A stretch of DNA of 64,000 bases from Adiantum capillus-veneris (taxonomy: Eukaryota; Streptophyta; Polypodiopsida; Polypodiales; Pteridaceae). Shown piece after piece: positions 57,507-64,000 of this stretch; the stretch's first letter is position 1; each line of letters begins with the position of its first letter. The notes below the pieces were generated by a model. The model was not told where the DNA came from. It did no database searches and saw nothing but the letters and a program-made list of their open reading frames with translations. The stretch spans positions 25,174,396-25,238,395 of the forward strand of contig CM043960.1 of NCBI GenBank assembly GCA_014529385.2, given 5' to 3'. The translations under genes and the position numbers were made by a program.

Positions 57507-58345
57507 TTACTTCTTTGGAGATTCTGTATCCTCTAAAGCCTCTCCTGCTACTACAGCCCTAGCGATTACATTATCTAGTGGAGTAGTTACCTTATCCACT
57601 GTTGCCATAGCCGTTCTGAGATCCTTGTTGATCCCCCGCATAAAATAATCATTCAGCACTTTGGCTGCCGGCCTTTGTGCCTGAGGTACCCTCTGCAAAA
57701 GCATCCAAAATTTTGCAGCATAATCCTCCACTGGCAATGACTTCTGCCGGAGCGTTCGAAGCTTTTCCAAATGTTGAGGGACTGTCTTTTCCGTTCGAAA
57801 CCTTCGTAGAAACGCTATGGATCTGTCAGCATACGTCTGAAAATGATCATCAAGGTATTCGGACAACCATTTCGCAGCTTTCCCCGAGAGTGTAGATTCA
57901 AACACTGATTGTTGATGGAGCAGAATCACCACCCCAGGATGATTCAATCCATAAGCTTTATTGAATTGGCGCAAATGTGCATTAGGGTCTTTGCTTGAAA
58001 GACCTCGAAACCGACTATACTTAATCTGAGGATGAGCCATCACCCCTTGCCCAACTATTCCTCCTCCTCCCGGAAAAAGCTGACGAGCACTAGGAGGTGG
58101 AGACAGTGGCGGAGATACCCCCGGACTGCTTACCGAAGATGGTGATGGAGCAACCTGTGTGGGTGAGGGTGAACGTACGACAGGAGGACATGACTGACTA
58201 CGTGGAGTACGCCTCGCTCGCCGCAACCGCCTACCACGCACCGGGCTTGGTGATGGAGATACAGATTCCTCAATCTACGCGGTGAAGAAAAAACAAATTC
58301 ATCCGAACCGCCTCTCCTCCGACGTCTTCCTACAATTGGAACCAC
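57507..58345 (-). CDS. gag: Gag (capsid) of element C
   Basis: The main frame 57507-58241 (244 codons) has a Pro/Ser-rich N-terminus and then a Retrotrans_gag domain (about residues 70-180): YSRFRGLSSKDPNAHLRQF, STLSGKAAKWLSEYL, FLRRFRTEKT and a downstream LPVEDYAAKFWMLLQRVP. A second frame (58130-58345) overlaps the N-terminus and may hold the true start (MVPIVGRRRRRGG), which would require a frameshift. The ORF ends at a TAA near 57507 just after ESPKK, after which the nucleocapsid region follows. Confidence 0.8.
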
Positions 58346-58404
58346 AGGGTCAGGCGGACCCTACGACCTAGTGCGCATGCATATTCATCGCAGGTCGTCC
58401 ATCA

Positions 58405-58420
58405 CGCATCGAGGTCGCCA
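58405..58420 (-). other. Primer-binding site of element C
   Basis: On the minus strand TGGCGACCTCGATGCG begins two bases after the LTR. The first seven bases match the Arg-tRNA type known from Ogre-like elements; the tRNA assignment beyond that is uncertain. Confidence 0.65.
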
Positions 58421-58422
58421 GA

Positions 58423-58823
58423 TGTAATGGCTATTGCCCACACAGGAGCAATAGACATTACAGGAATGATTACCCGCAACTACATTATATGAACATCAAC
58501 ATATAGAATGACAATAGAAGTAAGTAGACAGTACGCAAGCACATAACACCTCTTGCTTCATTCATGTGTGATCCAAACACAGGGTTACAACAGTAGATGC
58601 CATGAATATCATAGAGATTGGTTGAGTTACATCAAAAGACAGGTATGCCCCTCCATATACAACCGCTTCTCCAGCGGAGATCGGGAACGGTGCACACACT
58701 CCTGTCCCATGATATCCTGTGAAGAACTGCCGCTACGGCCGTCGCATAGCGCATGACTCCTGATCCGCAGTGTCCAAACCTCCGTAGGACCGCAGGGCCG
58801 CATGTGCGGCTAATGCCGTAACA
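58423..58823 (-). repeat. 5' LTR of element C
   Basis: 401 bp, minus-strand TGTTACGGCATTAG to GCAATAGCCATTACA. It matches 50184-50584 without length difference and with few mismatches, so the insertion is relatively recent. Confidence 0.93.
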
Positions 58824-58828
58824 CTTGC

Positions 58829-60160
58829 ATGCTAAGGAGAGAACCAAAGTCCAAATTTGATTCTGCTTGTACCAATCTAGATTGATTTATATGTTTAAAA
58901 AGATATTTTTTAATGTCTCGATATAGTTTAAATTGTGCATGGCCCAAACATGCGGACATGCGAGCTCATGACATCTTGAGGATGGAAAATACATTGTGAT
59001 GCTTTCTTGTTTCCTAATCATGATTGCAAGGGAGATAACTTGATTCCTTGATGGTAAGGAGGAATTATAGAAGGTTTCAGTTGGATTTTGTAATGAACTA
59101 TTGAGATTGATGTCTTTTATGAGTGAAAAGTATTTCATGTATAATACAGTGATAATTGCATTGAGGAGGATTGACATGTGGTATGGTTAGTTGTAGCATC
59201 TTTGTATGGTCCAGGTGATGATGCCAACCAGTGATTTGGATTATCTGTATATGAAATGGTAATGAATAAGTATTTCTGGGTATATTCCTGTGTGTTTCTG
59301 GGTATGTTCCCGTGTTTTTGTCCAGGATCAGTGTAGCATCCTGAAGAGGCCGGTTTGCTTAACTCACTAGTCGGCATTGATCTCTGTCACTAGTGGGTAT
59401 AAGATCCTTTTGAAGCTCAGGCTTGTGGAGGTGTCCTCAGTGGCCCATGACCTGAGTGTTGGTCATGCAATGTTGGGATACAAACCGTAGAAGCAAGATT
59501 CTCTTCGTCCATAGGGGAGAGAACGGATGGGTGGCCCGATTGATCCTTAAATGGTCCGAGGATCTCCAATTTATTGTTTTTATATTTGGTTTGAATTTAT
59601 TCATGAACTGAGTTGTACAAGTTATATGGTTTTGTTATTAATGCATGTCTCATATAGGATTATGACTCAGCATCACTCCGTGTTGACACTCTCTTTCTCT
59701 TCCTCTCTTCTCTATCTTATCTCTCTCTCTCTACTCAAGATAGCATCAGGTGCTAGGTATTTTTGAGTTAGTCCACTACTACTCTAGGGTGGGCACGGGA
59801 GACCCTTCCTTTTGGGTAGCCCAAGTCGTGGGCCAGATATAATGTCTATTTTGCTTCCATTGTGTAAATCAGAGTTAAGAAAATCAAAATGATAAATATT
59901 GAATAGACCCAGAGAGGTGGGGATATCTCATCTGGCATCAGATCCTAGGTTATATTACGGGAAGACCAAGGACTATGTAGGAAACTGACATAGGTTGACA
60001 TTAGAGGATGTGTCCTTAGAAGTGCACGCATATATGCATGGTTAAGTAATAATTGTTGGAATTTCAAATTTATGGCTTGGTTGTTTTTTTTATACTTGAG
60101 TGATTAGAAATTTCGAGTTTATGCTGGTTATAAATTAACATCAACTTGTTTTTTTTGTAG
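58829..60160. other. Unassigned DNA with a possible eroded LTR/PBS junction
   Basis: No supported gene. Around 59715-59755 the text 'ctctctctactcaaga' followed by 'tagcatcaggtgctagg' resembles the A-family LTR end and PBS ('ctctcctcaaca' / 'tggtatcagagcaagg') with several mismatches. Confidence 0.3.
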
Positions 60161-60732
60161 ATGACTAACTTATCATTTCTTTTTGGTATTCATGTGAAGT
60201 TTGTGGTTAAAGTGACACGAGTTATTATGTATTGCAATATTGAAGATTACCTAATTCCAAATACCTTTCCTACTTGGAGGGGGTACCTACAGTCACAGCT
60301 GGAGTTTAGAGATACCTATGAAGACAAAGAAGTGATGTACCACTGGGGATGCGACAGATTGGCCATAGGGGAGTTGAGGAGAGATTATTATGTACTATAT
60401 ATTGATGCATTTGAGCTTTTTTGAGTACCAAATAGTGAATTTATACTTGCAATAAAGTTAATTAATCTAAACATGGGTTGTGGGACTTTTCTCAAAATCA
60501 TATTCAATATTATAGGAGAGAACCCTTGAGGAAATTCACTTTTGTCGATTCCAGCAAGTCTCAGAACATATGTTTCACGCGCACTTTGGATGTTTATACC
60601 GCAAAAACCCTCTACATATTAAGATTAGCTTCAACGACTACTATTGACCTACTTGCTACAATGATCACACGTGTACAGGCAGTTGGAATCTACGATAGGA
60701 GGATTTGGAGTACTACAAATTCAAGGACTTGA
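60161..60732 (+). other. Two hypothetical ORFs, not recognised
   Basis: ORF 1 (60161-60424, 87 codons) follows an acceptor-like 'tttttttgtag' directly before its ATG and has balanced residue use (IPNTFPTWRGYLQSQLEF; YHWGCDRLAIGELRRD). ORF 2 (60478-60732, 84 codons) is in the same phase after a gap. The acceptor and the Trp/Cys content suggest a decayed exon, but I cannot name a family. Confidence 0.25.
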
Positions 60733-60934
60733 CGTAGGAAGCCGCCAACAACATGTGGCTTCAGGATTACAAAGGAAAGTGAGAGAGCAAGGCTCACGAG
60801 TGGCATAGAACAGGAACATGGGCATCCACAGAGGTCACTCCTGTGATGGAGCCACCATCATCTCCAAGATGGTTAGAGATTGATTGATCACTCTGTAGCC
60901 ATTCACCTAAGAAGACTTTGATTACCACATGGGA

Positions 60935-61375
<441 letters not shown>

Positions 61376-62652
61376 TGGTACCAGAGCAAGGCTATTCTTG
61401 GAAAAGCAAAAGTCGTTCCCTTCTCTAGGATCAAGGGCAAAATTTGTTGATGAAGACATTTTCTACAAATATTCATTTTTTGAAAACAGTCCATGCGGGC
61501 TGAGGGAAAATGCCGTTTTGCACGTATTTGTGTCTCACAAGAAGATCGAGATTTTGCACCATTTGGGAGATACGTCAAATTTGTTTTGGGGTGAAATTTC
61601 TCTCTCTTTGACGCTTTCCAACACAGTAGAAGGTGCCTTCAAGAAGAAGATCTTTCTCTATCTCTTGTGCATAAAAGCATAGCAAAAAGATAAGGTATGT
61701 TGGGTGTCTCTCTTTGTCTACTTGTCTCTTTTCAACGTTTGCATCATGAGAACAACACACATAAAGCGGTGCTAGAAAGGTCATCAAGACAACAAGAGTG
61801 TGAAGGAGCATCTTCTCTACCACCATCATCATCTTCCTCCTTAGCTAAGTGCTACTTGTCTCATCACGCGTTGAAGTACATTATATATGCTTGTTTTCCG
61901 AATTAATTTTGTACACTCTTTCTCTTTTCATAACACGTAGGTGCTTCTTGCATCCACAAGACTTGTGGATATTTTCTTATAGTATCATAGGCAGTTTGAA
62001 AAATTAGTTGCAGGGTGTTTTTAATATGAGCGATACACTTAAGAGTATGTAATTTTATTTTGTTGATTCCCTAAGCTAAGTGCTTGTTTCTTTCTTGCAT
62101 CTGCACGTGCATCATCTTGTTATTTTCCTTGTGTGAAAACTTCTTTCACATATAGTTTAAGGATTGGATTATGTTAGCTTTCGGTACAAAGAGACAAAAA
62201 ATCACCTGAGACAGAGCATCTATTTATGCATGGGAGTGGTGTTCTACTTTTGGTGGCCTATGTTCCTATTATACACGTTTATTTCCTTCATGCTCCTATT
62301 ATATATGTTTGTTTTGAAGAATAATACCTATTTCCTTTGTTGACATTCTTATTCCATCAGTGGTACAAATATTTAATATTCGGCCACTCATACGAATCAA
62401 TTTCATCTAAAAGATTGTCATAGTCATTAATCGTTTTTGTTGGTCTTTATCCTCATGCACATTGGATTTGTCTCGATCATGCACACTCATTTCGTGAGAT
62501 AAGGCTCCTCGTCAGTGTATAATTTTAGCTCTTAACCATTCATTCATGCTAGATGTTTATTCGGTATCAATATCATATGCTATATGGGACTTTCTTATCA
62601 TTATGTTTGAGAAGAAAACTGTTATAGAGATTTTGTACCTCCGTAATCTTTT
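61376..62652 (+). other. PBS and leader following LTR A2
   Basis: Homologous along its length to 39680-40964. The unit here is uninterrupted and shows the sequence before element B landed in the A1 copy: the text passes directly through 'cttttgggaaattag'. Confidence 0.75.
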
Positions 62653-64000
62653 GGGAAATTAGTTCCAATTCAAGGCATGTACATCTATGTATAGTCACAT
62701 TGAATCACTTAATGGTATTATGAATCAACTTTGGTGTATATATTATAGTTACATGTTTCTTGTAATCTCGTTGGTTGATGATCTTTTTATCTCATGACTT
62801 TGTAATCATTACAAATTACTTGCTCGTGGAATCGTGGTGATGATCATTCTCCATGATGATAGCCTTTGGTACAGACTATAGTTACATGTGCTTATCGTAA
62901 TCTACATGATTTGATACATGATTTTACTGACGATCTTTTTATCTCATGACTTCAAAATAGTTACAGTTTTAATTACTTGCTTGTGGTCATCTCAATGTGA
63001 TGATCTTATTCACAATGATGATAATATTTGGTATAGACTATAGTTACATGTTGATCGTATTCTCGGTGATGATCTTTTTACTTGACTAATTGTAATTATC
63101 TCAGTGATGATGATATTTTTTGGCATATACAATAACTTGATCTTATTATTGAATCGTTACAAGTTATAGTTATAGTTACTTACTCTCGGTCATCTCGGTG
63201 ATGATCCCATTATAGTTACATGCTTATTGTAATCTCGGTGATGATCAGATTATTTGACAAAATGTAATCATCTCAGTGATGATAATCTTTGGCATATACA
63301 ATTACTTACTGCTCATGGTCATATCGGTGATGATAGTCTTTGGTATAGACTACAGTTATAGTCTTTGGTATCTCGGTGATGATCACATTCATGGTGGTGA
63401 TAGTCTTTGGTATCTCAATGATGATCACATTCATGGTGATGATAGTCTTTGGTATAGACTACAGTTATATGCTTATCGTATTCTCAATGATGATCTTATT
63501 ACTTGACTAATTGTAATAATCTCAGTGATGATAATATTTGGCATATACAATTACTTGTTGCTCATGGGTCATCTCAATGATGATCACATTCACAATGATA
63601 ATAGTCTTTGGTATATCCTATAGTTAATGGCATATACAATTACTTGTTGCTCACGGTCATCTCGGTGAGGATCACATTCATGGTGATAATAGTCTTTGGT
63701 ATAGACTATAATTATATGCTTATCGTATTCTCGATGATGTTCTTTGGCATATACAATGACTTGATCTTATTATTTGACTAATCGCAATCATCTCAATGAT
63801 GATAATCTTTAGCATAGACAACGACTTAACCTTATTATTTGACTAATTGTAATCATCTCAGTGATGATAATCTTTGGCATAGACTATATTTACATGCTTA
63901 CGATTATCTCGGTGATGATTTGATTTTTTTATCTCATGAATTTGGAATTGTTACAATTACTTGCTTATGGTCATGTCGGTGATAATCACATTCTCCGTGA
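62653..64000 (+). repeat. Imperfect repeat array based on TCTCRGTGATGAT
   Basis: The motif or a one-base variant occurs roughly every 35-90 bp to the window end, for example near 63061, 63091, 63197, 63233, 63270, 63371, 63413, 63482, 63519, 63571, 63659, 63789, 63854 and 63907. Between them 'tttggtatagactatagttacatgcttat' and 'tggcatatacaattactt' type phrases recur in variable order. It continues the A-family leader and runs off the window. An apparent ORF at 63276-63506 only reflects the repeat. Confidence 0.8.

Larger units (their letters stand above)
50184..58823 (-). mobile_element. Element C: Ty3/gypsy retrotransposon with accessory ORF after integrase
   Basis: Two LTRs of equal length (401 bp) at 50184-50584 and 58423-58823. 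CTTGC flanks both sides (50179-50183 and 58824-58828), a perfect target duplication. On the minus strand the order is 5' LTR, PBS beginning TGGCGACC, gag with three Cys-His boxes, protease, RT, RNase H, integrase, a ~650-codon accessory ORF and 3' LTR. GC content and codon choice look higher in GC than those of the neighbouring elements. Frameshifts are few, so it is the best preserved gypsy in the window. The PBS and the extra 3' ORF recall the Tat/Ogre group; an RT tree would decide. Confidence 0.94.

Noticed and set aside
63276-63506. 76-codon ORF with repeated His-Gly-Asp-Asp-Ser-Leu-Trp
   Set aside because: It is a reading of the TCTCRGTGATGAT array and does not persist in neighbouring units.

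Overview
This window is nuclear DNA of a land plant and consists almost entirely of transposable elements. The evidence is plant-type Ty3/gypsy and Ty1/copia LTR retrotransposons with primer-binding sites for initiator-Met, Asp-like and Arg-like tRNAs, a plant-type Rep-helicase Helitron, long (GA/CT)n arrays and AT-rich tandem repeats. I recognise no host gene, rRNA, tRNA or CRISPR array. The species cannot be fixed from sequence alone. The density of nested elements fits a large repeat-rich genome; a seed-free plant or gymnosperm is a guess, not a result.

Layout. 1-1.7 kb: AT-rich tandem repeat with a ~151-bp period. 1.7-4.1 kb: unassigned DNA, microsatellites and a GT-rich minisatellite. 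4146-25573: a giant Ty3/gypsy element (LTRs of ~883 bp, Asp-like PBS, polypurine tract, near-perfect 5-bp target duplication) inserted in that minisatellite. It would be about 15.9 kb without the nested insert. Its order is leader, gag with a long N-terminal extension, protease (with a 72-bp duplication of the catalytic site), RT, integrase, a second degenerate retropepsin-like domain, a ~1.35 kb non-coding spacer, and a ~3.2 kb coiled-coil-rich 3' ORF. A nearly intact 5.5 kb Ty1/copia element (8446-13991, minus strand, perfect CAATT duplication) interrupts its gag.

25.6-28.3 kb holds long (GA/CT)n and (AT)n arrays and a 370-bp duplicated unit. 28.4-34 kb holds a decayed Helitron (Rep with HUH motif, then Pif1-type helicase) with a coiled-coil ORF upstream. 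34-38.5 kb is largely unassigned.

From 38.6 kb to the end there is a nested complex. A gypsy integrase tail with chromodomain abuts an LTR (A1, 39288-39679). That LTR is followed by an initiator-Met PBS and a leader, and LTR plus leader recur at 60935-62652 (A2). Inside the A interval sit two younger gypsy elements: B (40970-47799, plus strand, GGGAA duplication, internally deleted chromovirus) and C (50184-58823, minus strand, CTTGC duplication, with its own ~650-codon accessory ORF downstream of integrase). The last 1.3 kb is an imperfect array built on a TCTCRGTGATGAT motif.

How the parts work together: each element encodes or once encoded its own mobilisation machinery (gag particle, protease, RT/RNase H, integrase; or Rep-helicase). 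All carry stops, frameshifts or deletions; the copia element is closest to intact, with a single in-frame stop between gag and pol. The most unusual biology is in the accessory regions of the giant element and of element C.
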